This document shows, in pieces, positions 53,201-61,157 of a DNA stretch of 64,000 bases. The DNA lies in NCBI RefSeq assembly GCF_004362055.1, contig NZ_SNXB01000001.1:558001-622000 (forward strand). The letters are read 5' to 3'. The notes below the pieces were generated by a model. That model saw only the letters and a program-made list of their open reading frames with translations, made no database searches and was not told the DNA's origin. This DNA comes from Flavobacterium sp. 245. GTDB lineage: Bacteria; Bacteroidota; Bacteroidia; Flavobacteriales; Flavobacteriaceae. A program made the translations under genes and the position numbers. Position 1 is the stretch's first letter. Each line of letters opens with the position of its first letter.

Positions 53201-53893
53201 CCAATTGTGATTCACGGCGCTTCAGAGTTAATTCCGAAAGGTGATTTTGTCATTCACAATGGAAACCTTACTGTTACTATTTTAGAAAGAATTATACCTG
53301 AAAATCATTCCTTTGGAAATAATTATGCGGAGAGAACGAAACAAATCAGTACATTCTTTAAAACAGAATATCGTAAAATCCGTCAGCAATTAGAAGGTCC
53401 GGATTATTTTAAAAAGATGTTACAGCATAGTTATGATTATAAAGAAATTGAAGTTGTAAACAGTGTAAAAAAAGATCTTAAAAAACATCTTGAAACTTAT
53501 TTTCTTCTTGGAAAACAACTATCGGCGAAAGCCAAAATAGTACACTTGGCAAATGATTATGGGCAATTAGATGTTTTATTGGCACTGCAGGAACCACAGC
53601 GAAAAATTCATTCTTTTATTGCTGATGAAGAAAAACGCGATATTGCCAAAACTAATTATATCGTTAATAAGAGAAAAATATCATATCTCGAAAATTTAGA
53701 ATCACTATCTGAAAATCAATATGATACTCTTTTAATTTCGGATGAAAATTCAGAAAATGAAATTCAGAAATTAATACTTTTGACTTCAGTCGTAATTTTA
53801 ATAGATTGTCCGCGTTTAAAAAACACTTTGATTAACTTTGGTTTTGAGTCCGTTTTAGATGAAAACGATTTAATCGTATTAAAGAAAAACTAA
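50213..53893 (+). CDS. MMPL/RND-type exporter fused to PlsC acyltransferase and methyltransferase-like domain
   Basis: 1226 aa. First about 840 residues: MMPL-type transporter with two sets of hydrophobic helices (for example GIGSILLGITIDYSIH and LIFGHGVDFSIFMTSA). Then a PlsC domain with NHSSFID (His900, Asp905) and FPEGTR (about 966-971). The last about 110 residues resemble a degraded class I methyltransferase (VHLANDYGQLDVLLAL; FIADEEKRDIAKTNY). It probably exports and acylates the polyene lipid. The frame opens upstream at GTG 50174, inside a repeat arm; ATG 50213 is the real start. Confidence 0.88.
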   Translation: MHQYFYAIHLFVNRRKSLSVALAVLILLVFGFFASQIKFEEDITKLIPANDKADVTAKVLKQLNFADKITVIFKLEKNGSAEDLKEMATAFSDSVSKSCKPYVTGIQGKIDEENIQETIDFVYNNLPLFLENKDYEAIQNKLKNDSIAATVQGNYKSIISPSGFITKDFIQQDPLGISFIALKKLQQLNIGDDFTLDNGFVMTKDKKKLLLFITSNLPSSETEKNTLFAEKLKSIQENLNQKFYGKTSISYFGSALIAVANANQIKSDIVLTTTIAMITLMLILILFYRKILIPLIIFLPTVFGALFAVAFLYFVKEQISAISLGIGSILLGITIDYSIHILTHYKHNSDIKTLYKDITMPVIMSSSTTAVAFLCLLFVKSDALNDLGIFAAVIVMATGFFSLLIVPHLYKPKENPAEHKKNVIDKMAHFSFHNNKILIIFCVIITIICCFTYNDVRFNNDLSQLNFVPKEIKAAEKQLEESTSLTSKTIYVASYGKSMEEVLQNNSQLFTDLAKEKQQNKILNFSSVGGIMLSQKEQLQKIEKWNSFWDTNKKALLKSQLISEGSKLGFKPTTYTNFFDHLDFDFKPISANEYLKIQALQLKEFVTEKNGFYTISTLVKVSPEQRDAFVKSASAKKNLIAIDRQQMNETFFSTLKTDFNSLVNYSFVAVILILFFFFRRIELVIVSCIPIALTGIVTAGIMGIFGIQMNIFSMIVCTLIFGHGVDFSIFMTSALQKEYTTGKNEIAIYRTSIILAVITTILGIGAMIFAKHPALTSISSVSLIGVFAALIITFIFYPILFKLFISNRSKNGNPPFHLRTFVHGVISFFYYGMGGIIMSIFSFTIMPILPLSAKTKMKGFRYVVSKFMKSVLYSNPFIHKKVVNNFNENFEKPAVIIANHSSFIDILAMGMLSPKIIFLVSDWVYNSPIFGGVVRKAGFYPVSEGLEGGVEHLRKKVEEGYSLMVFPEGTRSENNVVKRFHKGAFFLAEEFNLDIIPIVIHGASELIPKGDFVIHNGNLTVTILERIIPENHSFGNNYAERTKQISTFFKTEYRKIRQQLEGPDYFKKMLQHSYDYKEIEVVNSVKKDLKKHLETYFLLGKQLSAKAKIVHLANDYGQLDVLLALQEPQRKIHSFIADEEKRDIAKTNYIVNKRKISYLENLESLSENQYDTLLISDENSENEIQKLILLTSVVILIDCPRLKNTLINFGFESVLDENDLIVLKKN

Positions 53894-53894
53894 A

Positions 53895-55412
53895 ATGAAA
53901 GAACATTACGATGTTGTAATTGTTGGCAGTGGTTTGGGCGGATTGGTTTCGTCCATTATTCTGGCTAAAGAAGGCTACAGCGTTTGTGTGCTCGAAAAAA
54001 ACAATCAATACGGCGGAAATCTTCAGACTTTTGTTCGTGATAAAACCATCTTTGATACCGGAATTCATTATATCGGAGGTTTAGGCGAAGGCGAAAATCT
54101 GCATCAATATTTTAAATATTTGGGAATTATCGATAAACTGAATCTGAAAAAATTAGATGAAAATGCTTTCGATATTATTTCTTTTGAAGATGATAAAACC
54201 GAATATCCGCATGCGCAGGGTTACGAAAATTTTGTTCATCAGTTAAAAGAATATTTCCCTGAAGAAGAAAAAAACATTTCAAATTATTGCGAAAAACTCA
54301 AGGCGATTTGTGATTCTTTTCCGCTTTATAATTTAGAATCAGAGGGAAAATATGATTCTGAAATTCTGACTTTAAATGCAAAAGAAACTATTGATTCTTT
54401 TACACAAAATGAAAAGCTGAAAGCAGTTTTAGCCGGTTCCAATTTTTTATACGCCGGCATTCCAGATAAATCACCATTTTATGTTCATGCGTTAATTGTA
54501 AATTCCTACATTCAAAGTTCATGGCGCTGTATTAACGGCGGGAGCCAAATTACAAAACAGCTTTTAAAACAGCTTAAAAAATACGGCGGTGAATTTTATA
54601 AACATAAAGAAGTTACACGTTTTGGAGTCGAAAATCACAAAGTGAATTCAGTTAAAATGAAAGATGGAACACAAGTTTCCGGAACGTTTTTTATTTCAAA
54701 TATTGAACCCAAAACAACTTTGAAAATGGCAGGCGAAGCAAACTTCAGAAAACCATTTTTCAACCGTATTCAAAGTCTTGAAGGCGTACTTTCGGCTTTT
54801 AGTTTGTATTTGGTTTTTAAACCTCAGACTTTCAAATATATCAACCATAATTATTATCATTTTAAAAATAGCGACGAAGTCTGGACAGCGCAGGAATACG
54901 ACGAAAATTCATGGCCAAAAATGTATATGGCTTCCATGAATGCTTCTAAAGAAGAGGAAATCTGGGCAGATGGAATGACGTTTATAACGTATATGAAGTT
55001 TGATGATGTTGCACCTTGGACAGCTACTTTTAATACAACCGTCGAAAAAAATGACCGCGGTGAAAGTTATGAAGAATTCAAAGACCGAAAAACAGCTAAA
55101 TTTTTAGATGAAATCGAAATAAAATTTCCAGGAATCAGAGACTGCATTAAATCTATACATACTTCAAGTCCGCTTTCTTACCGTGATTATATTGGCGGTG
55201 ACAACGGAAATATGTACGGTTATGTTAAAGATTCCAATAATCCGTTAAAAACATTGATTCCTTCAAAAACCAAGTTAGAAAATTTATATCTTACAGGTCA
55301 GAGTATTAATATGCATGGTGTTCTAGGCGTAACGATTGGCGCCGTCGTAACCTGCTCAGAAATTGTTGGAAAAGAATATTTGATTAATAAAATTAATCAG
55401 TCTGCAGAATAA
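53895..55412 (+). CDS. FAD-dependent oxidoreductase, phytoene desaturase/CrtI-like
   Basis: 505 aa. The dinucleotide-binding GSGLGGL (about 10-16) is followed by VLEKNNQYGGNLQTF and the CrtI-type C-terminal block (LYLTGQSINMHGVLGVTIGAVVT). In carotenoid enzymes this family desaturates or isomerises polyenes, and a similar role on the aryl polyene is inferred. It starts 1 bp after the MMPL gene. Confidence 0.88.
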   Translation: MKEHYDVVIVGSGLGGLVSSIILAKEGYSVCVLEKNNQYGGNLQTFVRDKTIFDTGIHYIGGLGEGENLHQYFKYLGIIDKLNLKKLDENAFDIISFEDDKTEYPHAQGYENFVHQLKEYFPEEEKNISNYCEKLKAICDSFPLYNLESEGKYDSEILTLNAKETIDSFTQNEKLKAVLAGSNFLYAGIPDKSPFYVHALIVNSYIQSSWRCINGGSQITKQLLKQLKKYGGEFYKHKEVTRFGVENHKVNSVKMKDGTQVSGTFFISNIEPKTTLKMAGEANFRKPFFNRIQSLEGVLSAFSLYLVFKPQTFKYINHNYYHFKNSDEVWTAQEYDENSWPKMYMASMNASKEEEIWADGMTFITYMKFDDVAPWTATFNTTVEKNDRGESYEEFKDRKTAKFLDEIEIKFPGIRDCIKSIHTSSPLSYRDYIGGDNGNMYGYVKDSNNPLKTLIPSKTKLENLYLTGQSINMHGVLGVTIGAVVTCSEIVGKEYLINKINQSAE

Positions 55413-55420
55413 ATTGAATT

Positions 55421-57088
55421 ATGAAAAACCGAATTACATATCTTTTCTTCGTCGGTTTTTTAGGAATTCTTATTTCCTGTGGTACTTCAAAATCAAAAAA
55501 TCATCAGCCCAATATTTCCAATTATAATGCAACAAAACCTATTGTTACCAAAATTTCAGACAGCATTTTTATTTCAGGAAATAATTCGCTTTTAAAAAAT
55601 AAACAAGGACTTTGGGAATTATATGTTGAAGGTGATCCTTTAGAAATTGGCCTCAACACCGGCGCATTATCTGACTCGCTTTTGGAGAGACAGCAAAATA
55701 TATTTTTCTCCAAAATAAAAGATTTAATTCCGTCAAAATTTGAGCAAAAGTTATTGCGTCACTTCTTAAAATGGTACAACCGAAAATTATATGCCAATGT
55801 TCCCGAAGAGTATCAGACGGAGATTTTTGGCGTTTCGCAATATACTTCGCATGACTTTGACAATATTGCACCGCAGTATCAGCGTGGTTTGTATCTGCAC
55901 GCGGCGCATGACATTGGACATGCGTTGCAGGATTTGGCCTTGGTTGGTTGTTCGTCGTTTGCCGCTTGGGGCGAAAAATCTGAAGATGGAAATTTAATTC
56001 TCGGGCGCAACTTTGATTTTTATGTGAATGATGCTTTCGCAGAAAATAAAATTATTGCGTTTATAAAACCGGAACAAGGCCACAATTTTATGATGGTTGC
56101 CTGGCCCGGAATGATTGGCGCTGTTTCTGGAATGAATCAGCAAGGTTTGACGGTTACGATTAATGCTGCAAAATCTGAAATTCCGATGAGCGCCAAAACG
56201 CCAATTTCTATTTTGACCCGCGAAATTTTACAACATGCTTCAACTATTGACGAAGCGATTGCCATTGCAAAAAAACGATCCGTCTTTGTTTCAGAGTCGA
56301 TTATGGTAGGAAGTGCTCAAGATAATAAAGCTGTTTTAATTGAAGTTTCTCCAAAAAAAATGGACGTCTATGAAATGCCAAACAGCAACCAATTGATTTG
56401 TTCGAATCATTTTCAGAGTGAAACATTCAAAAATGAAAAACGAAATCAAACGCAAATTGCAGACAGTCATTCTGAATATCGCTTTGAAAGAATGGAAGAG
56501 CTTTTATCTGAAAACAAAAAAATAAATCCTGAAATTGCTTCAGAAATTCTTAGAGACAAAAATGGTCTAAACGATATTCCTTTAGGATACGGTAATGAAA
56601 AAGCACTAAATCAATTGCTGGCACATCACGGAATTATTTTTAAACCGAAAGAAAAACTGGTTTGGGTCTCGGCAAATCCATTTCAGCTTGGTGAATTTGT
56701 GTGTTATAATCTGGATTCTATTTTTAACGGAAGAAAAACGAATACCGCGATTTCATTTGAACAAGAAAATTTAAATATCGCCAAAGATCCTTTTATAAAA
56801 ACAGAAGCTTTTCAAAACTTCAAAAAGTTTAAAGCTGAAAATCACCAAATGGATTTGTATCTTAAAAAAGAAGAAACAATTTCGCCCGAATTTATTGAGC
56901 ATTATCAATCTCTAAACCCAGATTATTGGGTTGTATATTACAAAGCAGGGTTGTACTTTTATCAAAAAAAACAATTCCGTGCGGCTCAAATAAATTTTGA
57001 AAAAGCACTGACGAAAGAAATTACTACCGCTCCTGAAAAAGCAAAAATTGAAAAATATTTAAAAAAACTCAAAAGAAAATTACAATGA
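55421..57088 (+). CDS. C45-type Ntn hydrolase/acyltransferase lipoprotein with C-terminal repeats
   Basis: 555 aa. Lipobox at FLGILISC (Cys20). The central domain resembles acyl-CoA:6-aminopenicillanate acyltransferase (peptidase C45): LVGCSSFAAW with presumed N-terminal nucleophile Cys177, then GRNFDFYVN. A TPR-like helical end (about 500-555) follows. Processing would place Cys177 at a new N-terminus. A periplasmic acyl transfer or hydrolysis step in pigment maturation is inferred. It overlaps the ligase gene by 4 nt. Confidence 0.82.
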   Translation: MKNRITYLFFVGFLGILISCGTSKSKNHQPNISNYNATKPIVTKISDSIFISGNNSLLKNKQGLWELYVEGDPLEIGLNTGALSDSLLERQQNIFFSKIKDLIPSKFEQKLLRHFLKWYNRKLYANVPEEYQTEIFGVSQYTSHDFDNIAPQYQRGLYLHAAHDIGHALQDLALVGCSSFAAWGEKSEDGNLILGRNFDFYVNDAFAENKIIAFIKPEQGHNFMMVAWPGMIGAVSGMNQQGLTVTINAAKSEIPMSAKTPISILTREILQHASTIDEAIAIAKKRSVFVSESIMVGSAQDNKAVLIEVSPKKMDVYEMPNSNQLICSNHFQSETFKNEKRNQTQIADSHSEYRFERMEELLSENKKINPEIASEILRDKNGLNDIPLGYGNEKALNQLLAHHGIIFKPKEKLVWVSANPFQLGEFVCYNLDSIFNGRKTNTAISFEQENLNIAKDPFIKTEAFQNFKKFKAENHQMDLYLKKEETISPEFIEHYQSLNPDYWVVYYKAGLYFYQKKQFRAAQINFEKALTKEITTAPEKAKIEKYLKKLKRKLQ

Positions 57089-58380
57089 TTCCAGCAATAG
57101 AAAAAAATTCTTTAGACGAAATTAAAGTTTTTCAAGAACAAAAATTATCAGAGCTTTTAGCTTATATAAGTGAGCATTCTCCTTTTTATAAAAGACTTTT
57201 TGCAGGACAAAATATTGATATTTCAAAAGTAAAAACTTTAGAAGATTTACAATTTCTTCCCGTAACAACCAAAGAAGATTTACAGCAATACAACGACGAT
57301 TTTTTGTGCGTTCCACAGCATAAAATTATTGATTATGCCTCAACTTCAGGAACTTTGGGCGATCCGGTAACTTTTGGTTTAACCGATTCTGATTTAGACC
57401 GATTAGCTTATAACGAAGCGATTTCATTTGCCTGCGCCGGAATTGCCGAAGGCGATGTCGTGCAGCTAATGACTACAATTGACAGAAAATTTATGGCCGG
57501 ACTTGCTTATTTTCTTGGTTTAAGAAAATTGAAAGTTGGCGTAATTCGTGTTGGTGCGGGAATTCCTGAAATGCAGTGGGATTCAATTTTAAAATACAAT
57601 CCGAATTATTTAATTACAGTTCCGTCCTTTCTTTTAAAATTAATTGAATACGCAGAAATTCACGGAATCGATTATAATAATTCGAGCATAAAAGGCGCCA
57701 TCTGTATTGGAGAATCTTTGAGAGAACAAGATTTTTCAATGAATATTCTATCCAAAAAAATTACAGAAAAATGGAATATTAAGTTATTTTCAACTTATGC
57801 TTCAACCGAAATGAGTACGGCTTTTACAGAATGTGAACATGGAAAAGGCGGACATCATCATCCGGAATTGATTATTGTTGAAGTGCTGGATGAAAATAAT
57901 ATTCCTGTAAAAAATGGAGAAACGGGCGAACTTACTTTTACCACTTTAGGAATTGAAGCAATGCCGTTGTTGCGTTTTAAAACCGGAGATATGGTACAGC
58001 TTCATGATGAACCTTGTGCGTGCGGACGAAATACGTTGCGCGTTGGCCCTGTTGTTGGTCGTAAAAAACAAATGATAAAATACAAAGGTACAACACTTTA
58101 TCCGCCAGCGATGAATGATGTTTTGAGCAGTTTTGATACTATTGAAAATCATTTAATCGAAATCTCTACAAATGATTTAGGCACCGATGAAATCCTGATT
58201 AAAATTGCAGTAAAAAACCAAACTCCAGAATTTCTACAAGAAATAAAAGACCATTTTAGAGCCAAACTGAGAGTTACTCCAAAAATAGAATTCGCCTCAA
58301 AAGAAACTTTAAACCCTTTGGTTTTTAATCCAATGAGTAGAAAACCGATTCGGTTTTTTGACTATAGAACTTCATTCTAA
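57085..58380 (+). CDS. AMP-dependent acid ligase, phenylacetate-CoA ligase (PaaK)-like
   Basis: 431 aa. The adenylate-forming motif appears as STSGTLGDPVTFGLT, with YASTEMST and the GELTFTTLG... LRFKTGDM core and a C-terminal lid (VGRKKQMIKYKG). It most likely adenylates p-coumarate from the tyrosine ammonia-lyase and loads it on an ACP as polyene starter (ApeH-like role), an inference from cluster context. Last gene of the pigment cluster; ATGA overlap with the upstream stop. Confidence 0.88.
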   Translation: MIPAIEKNSLDEIKVFQEQKLSELLAYISEHSPFYKRLFAGQNIDISKVKTLEDLQFLPVTTKEDLQQYNDDFLCVPQHKIIDYASTSGTLGDPVTFGLTDSDLDRLAYNEAISFACAGIAEGDVVQLMTTIDRKFMAGLAYFLGLRKLKVGVIRVGAGIPEMQWDSILKYNPNYLITVPSFLLKLIEYAEIHGIDYNNSSIKGAICIGESLREQDFSMNILSKKITEKWNIKLFSTYASTEMSTAFTECEHGKGGHHHPELIIVEVLDENNIPVKNGETGELTFTTLGIEAMPLLRFKTGDMVQLHDEPCACGRNTLRVGPVVGRKKQMIKYKGTTLYPPAMNDVLSSFDTIENHLIEISTNDLGTDEILIKIAVKNQTPEFLQEIKDHFRAKLRVTPKIEFASKETLNPLVFNPMSRKPIRFFDYRTSF

Positions 58381-58381
58381 G

Positions 58382-58479
58382 TTGCTAAGATACTGAGATT
58401 CTAAGATTCTGAGTTTTTCTTTTTAAAATAAAACAAGGATAAAAACTCAGAACCTTAGCATCTTAGAAACTTAGAATCT
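58382..58479. repeat. Imperfect inverted repeat of CTAAGAT/ATCTTAG words
   Basis: Left GCTAAGATACTGAGATTCTAAG... and right ...CTTAGCATCTTAGAAACTTAG words pair imperfectly around a T/A-rich loop. It fills the gap between the ligase and dus genes and may serve as a terminator-like structure for the pigment operon. Confidence 0.65.
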
Positions 58480-58500
58480 TTTTAATTAAACTAAATGTTG

Positions 58501-58508
58501 TAATTTTG
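58501..58508 (+). promoter_or_regulatory. -7 promoter element of dus (TAATTTTG)
   Basis: Exact TAnnTTTG match 9 nt before ATG 58518. The TTG at 58506 lies within this element, so it cannot be the translation start. Confidence 0.45.
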
Positions 58509-58517
58509 CAAAAAATT

Positions 58518-59516
58518 ATGAAGATGGTCAAGATTGGCAACATAGAATTACCCGAATTTCCTTTACTGCTTGCTCCTATGGAAGATGTGAGCGATCCGCC
58601 GTTTCGCAGATTATGCAAAACGCACGGCGCTGATATGATGTATTCTGAATTCATTTCATCAGAAGGATTAATTCGTGATGCAATCAAAAGCAGAATGAAG
58701 CTGGATATTTTTGATTATGAACGTCCGGTTGGAATTCAGATTTTTGGTGGAGATGAAGAAGCAATGGCGCTTTCGTCTAAAATTGTTTCTACTGTAAAAC
58801 CTGATTTAGTGGATATCAATTTTGGATGTCCGGTAAAAAAAGTAGTGTGTAAAGGTGCCGGAGCCGGAGTTCTAAAAGATGTTGATTTGATGGTGCGTTT
58901 GACAAAAGCGGTTATCAGAAGTACTGATTTGCCTGTTACCGTAAAAACACGTTTAGGCTGGGACGACAACTCTATAAATATTGATGAAGTTGCAGAAAGA
59001 CTTCAAGATATTGGTGTACAAGCATTAACAATCCACGCTAGAACCCGTGCTCAAATGTACAAAGGCCACTCTGACTGGTCGCATATTGCACGTGTAAAAA
59101 ACAATCCTAGAATTACAATGCCTATTTTTGGAAACGGCGATATTGACAGTCCAGAAAAAGCATTAAAATATAAAAACGAATACGGAATTGACGGCATCAT
59201 GATTGGCCGCGCCGCGATTGGCTATCCATGGATTTTTAACGAAATCAAGCATTATTTCAAAACGGGTGAACACTTGCCTGCTCCAACCGTTATTGATCGT
59301 GTTGAAGCTGCCAGAAATCATTTGCAATGGTCGATGGATTGGAAAGGCGAACGTTTAGGAATTGTAGAAATGCGTCGTCATTATACCAACTATTTCAAAG
59401 GAATTCATTCCTTCAAAGAATTCAAACAAAAATTAGTTACCACTGATGCACCTGAAGATTTATTCGCCATTATGAAAGAAATTGAACAGGTTTATGCGGG
59501 ATATGAATTTGTTTAA
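58518..59516 (+). CDS. dusB: tRNA-dihydrouridine synthase (DusB-like)
   Basis: 332 aa flavin (FMN) TIM-barrel enzyme reducing uridines in tRNA D-loops. Motifs: LLAPMEDVSDPPFRRL, NFGCPVKKVVCKGAGAG with the proton-donor Cys, VTVKTRLGWDD and GIDGIMIGRAAIGYPW. The start is set by the promoter element overlapping the upstream TTG. A housekeeping gene outside the pigment cluster, convergent with the MATE gene through a shared terminator. Confidence 0.93.
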   Translation: MKMVKIGNIELPEFPLLLAPMEDVSDPPFRRLCKTHGADMMYSEFISSEGLIRDAIKSRMKLDIFDYERPVGIQIFGGDEEAMALSSKIVSTVKPDLVDINFGCPVKKVVCKGAGAGVLKDVDLMVRLTKAVIRSTDLPVTVKTRLGWDDNSINIDEVAERLQDIGVQALTIHARTRAQMYKGHSDWSHIARVKNNPRITMPIFGNGDIDSPEKALKYKNEYGIDGIMIGRAAIGYPWIFNEIKHYFKTGEHLPAPTVIDRVEAARNHLQWSMDWKGERLGIVEMRRHYTNYFKGIHSFKEFKQKLVTTDAPEDLFAIMKEIEQVYAGYEFV

Positions 59517-59525
59517 AAATAATAA

Positions 59526-59555
59526 AAAAAGGCCTTCAAATTTGAAGGCCTTTTT
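59526..59555. terminator. Bidirectional intrinsic terminator between dusB and MATE
   Basis: A perfect 30-bp palindrome with core AGGCCTTCAAATTTGAAGGC flanked by A and T runs, serving both converging genes. Confidence 0.9.
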
Positions 59556-59560
59556 GTTTA

Positions 59561-60988
59561 TTATACTTGAACTCGTTTCCACTTTCCTCTTCTATAGAAA
59601 AAGATTCCAGCTAAAGTAATAGCAGTTTCGGCAACTGGAATTGCAATAAAAACTCCAGTAGGTCCCATATTAAAATGTTTGGCTAATACAAATGCCAGCG
59701 GAATTTGGAACAGCCAAAATCCGAAGAAATTAATTCCGGTTGGTGTCCAGGTATCTCCAGCTCCGTTGAAAGTATTGATCAAAACCATTCCTATTCCGTA
59801 GAAAATAAATCCGATGCTCATAATCTGCAAAGCTTCAATGGCAACGGTTTTTACTTGTTCGTCATTTGTAAAAAACGAAATAATATATTGTCCAAAAACT
59901 AAAGTGATAATCATAATTGTCGCCATGAAAATCACATTGTAGCGTGCCGTCGTATAAACCGATTTTTCAGCACGTTCTATTTGTTTCGCTCCTAAGTTTT
60001 GCCCGACCAAAGTTGCGGCGGCATTACTCAATCCCCAAGCAGGAAGAATAAAAAACATCATAATTCTAAGCGCGGTTTGATAACCTGCAGAACCGTGATC
60101 ACCGCCAGTCGTTGCGACCAATTGCGCTAAGAAAATCCAGCTGCATGAAGCAATTACAAACTGTAAAATTCCCGGTGCTGCGATTTTTACTAAAGCCTGA
60201 ATCTGTTTAAAGTCGGGCGCGAAATATGGAATTTTAATTTTTAATATTCCGTTTCCAAAAAACAAATGATAAACCTGATATAAAACCCCAATGCTTCGTC
60301 CGATAGTTGTTGCCAAAGCAGCGCCAATCAATCCGAAAGCAGGAATTGGTCCAAAACCATTAATTAAAATTGGACATAAAATGATATTACAGATATTGGC
60401 AATCCAAAGACTTTTCATTGCAATTGCTGCATTTCCTGCTCCACGAAAAATTCCGTTGATTAAGAACAAGAGCATAATACACAAGCTCGATCCAATCATA
60501 ATTTGAGTAAATCTAAAACCATGCTCGGCAGCTTCGACAGATGCTCCCATCAGCAACAATATATCTTTGGCATAAATAATTCCCAAGACACTCATTACAG
60601 CGTTTACGGCAATTGCAACAATTATGGCTTGCATTCCGGCTTTAGCTGCGGCGACTGGATCTTTTTCTCCAATTCGTCTTGCTACGACTGCAGTTGCTGC
60701 CATACTCATTCCTATTGCTAGCGAGTATATAATCGTTAAAACTGATTCTGTCAATCCAACGGTTTGAATTGCAAAACTGCTATGTTCCAAATGTCCGACG
60801 AAATATAAATCGACTAAAGCGAAAACTGATTCCATCATCATTTCCAAAACCATCGGAATGGCTAATAGAATTACAGCTTTTTTTATACTTCCAGAAGTAT
60901 AATCAAATGATTCGTCGCCTTTTAAGGCTTGTTTTAAAGTGGTGAAAATTTTAGAAAAGAAGCTTTTCTGTATTGTTGTTTCTGTCAT
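59561..60988 (-). CDS. MATE family efflux transporter
   Basis: 475 aa with 12 predicted membrane helices in two pseudo-repeats. Family features include AIPMVLEMMMESVFALVDLYFVG, SLAIGMSMAATAVVARRIGE and the second-half GLSNAAATLVGQNLGA. Sodium- or proton-driven drug or metabolite export. Its upstream gap contains a palindrome suitable for a repressor. No link with the pigment cluster is apparent. Confidence 0.92.
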   Translation of the reverse strand: MTETTIQKSFFSKIFTTLKQALKGDESFDYTSGSIKKAVILLAIPMVLEMMMESVFALVDLYFVGHLEHSSFAIQTVGLTESVLTIIYSLAIGMSMAATAVVARRIGEKDPVAAAKAGMQAIIVAIAVNAVMSVLGIIYAKDILLLMGASVEAAEHGFRFTQIMIGSSLCIMLLFLINGIFRGAGNAAIAMKSLWIANICNIILCPILINGFGPIPAFGLIGAALATTIGRSIGVLYQVYHLFFGNGILKIKIPYFAPDFKQIQALVKIAAPGILQFVIASCSWIFLAQLVATTGGDHGSAGYQTALRIMMFFILPAWGLSNAAATLVGQNLGAKQIERAEKSVYTTARYNVIFMATIMIITLVFGQYIISFFTNDEQVKTVAIEALQIMSIGFIFYGIGMVLINTFNGAGDTWTPTGINFFGFWLFQIPLAFVLAKHFNMGPTGVFIAIPVAETAITLAGIFFYRRGKWKRVQV

Positions 60989-61015
60989 GATAAGTTAGGA
61001 TAAATGAAAAGATGG

Positions 61016-61037
61016 GTTCAGATGTACTAATCTGAAC
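61016..61037. promoter_or_regulatory. Palindrome upstream of the MATE gene
   Basis: GTTCAGAT-GTACTA-ATCTGAAC, 8-bp perfect arms, about 28 bp before the MATE start on the minus strand. Size and position suit a TetR- or MarR-type operator; no such regulator is in the window. Confidence 0.45.
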
Positions 61038-61157
61038 GCGAAAAAAAACGTAAGTATCCTAATTATTCTAAAAAATAAAATAGGATTAGGCAGAAACAAT
61101 CATATGCTCTAATTTTTTGAGAGGATAAATATAGGGAATATTTTTTAGCCAGAAATA

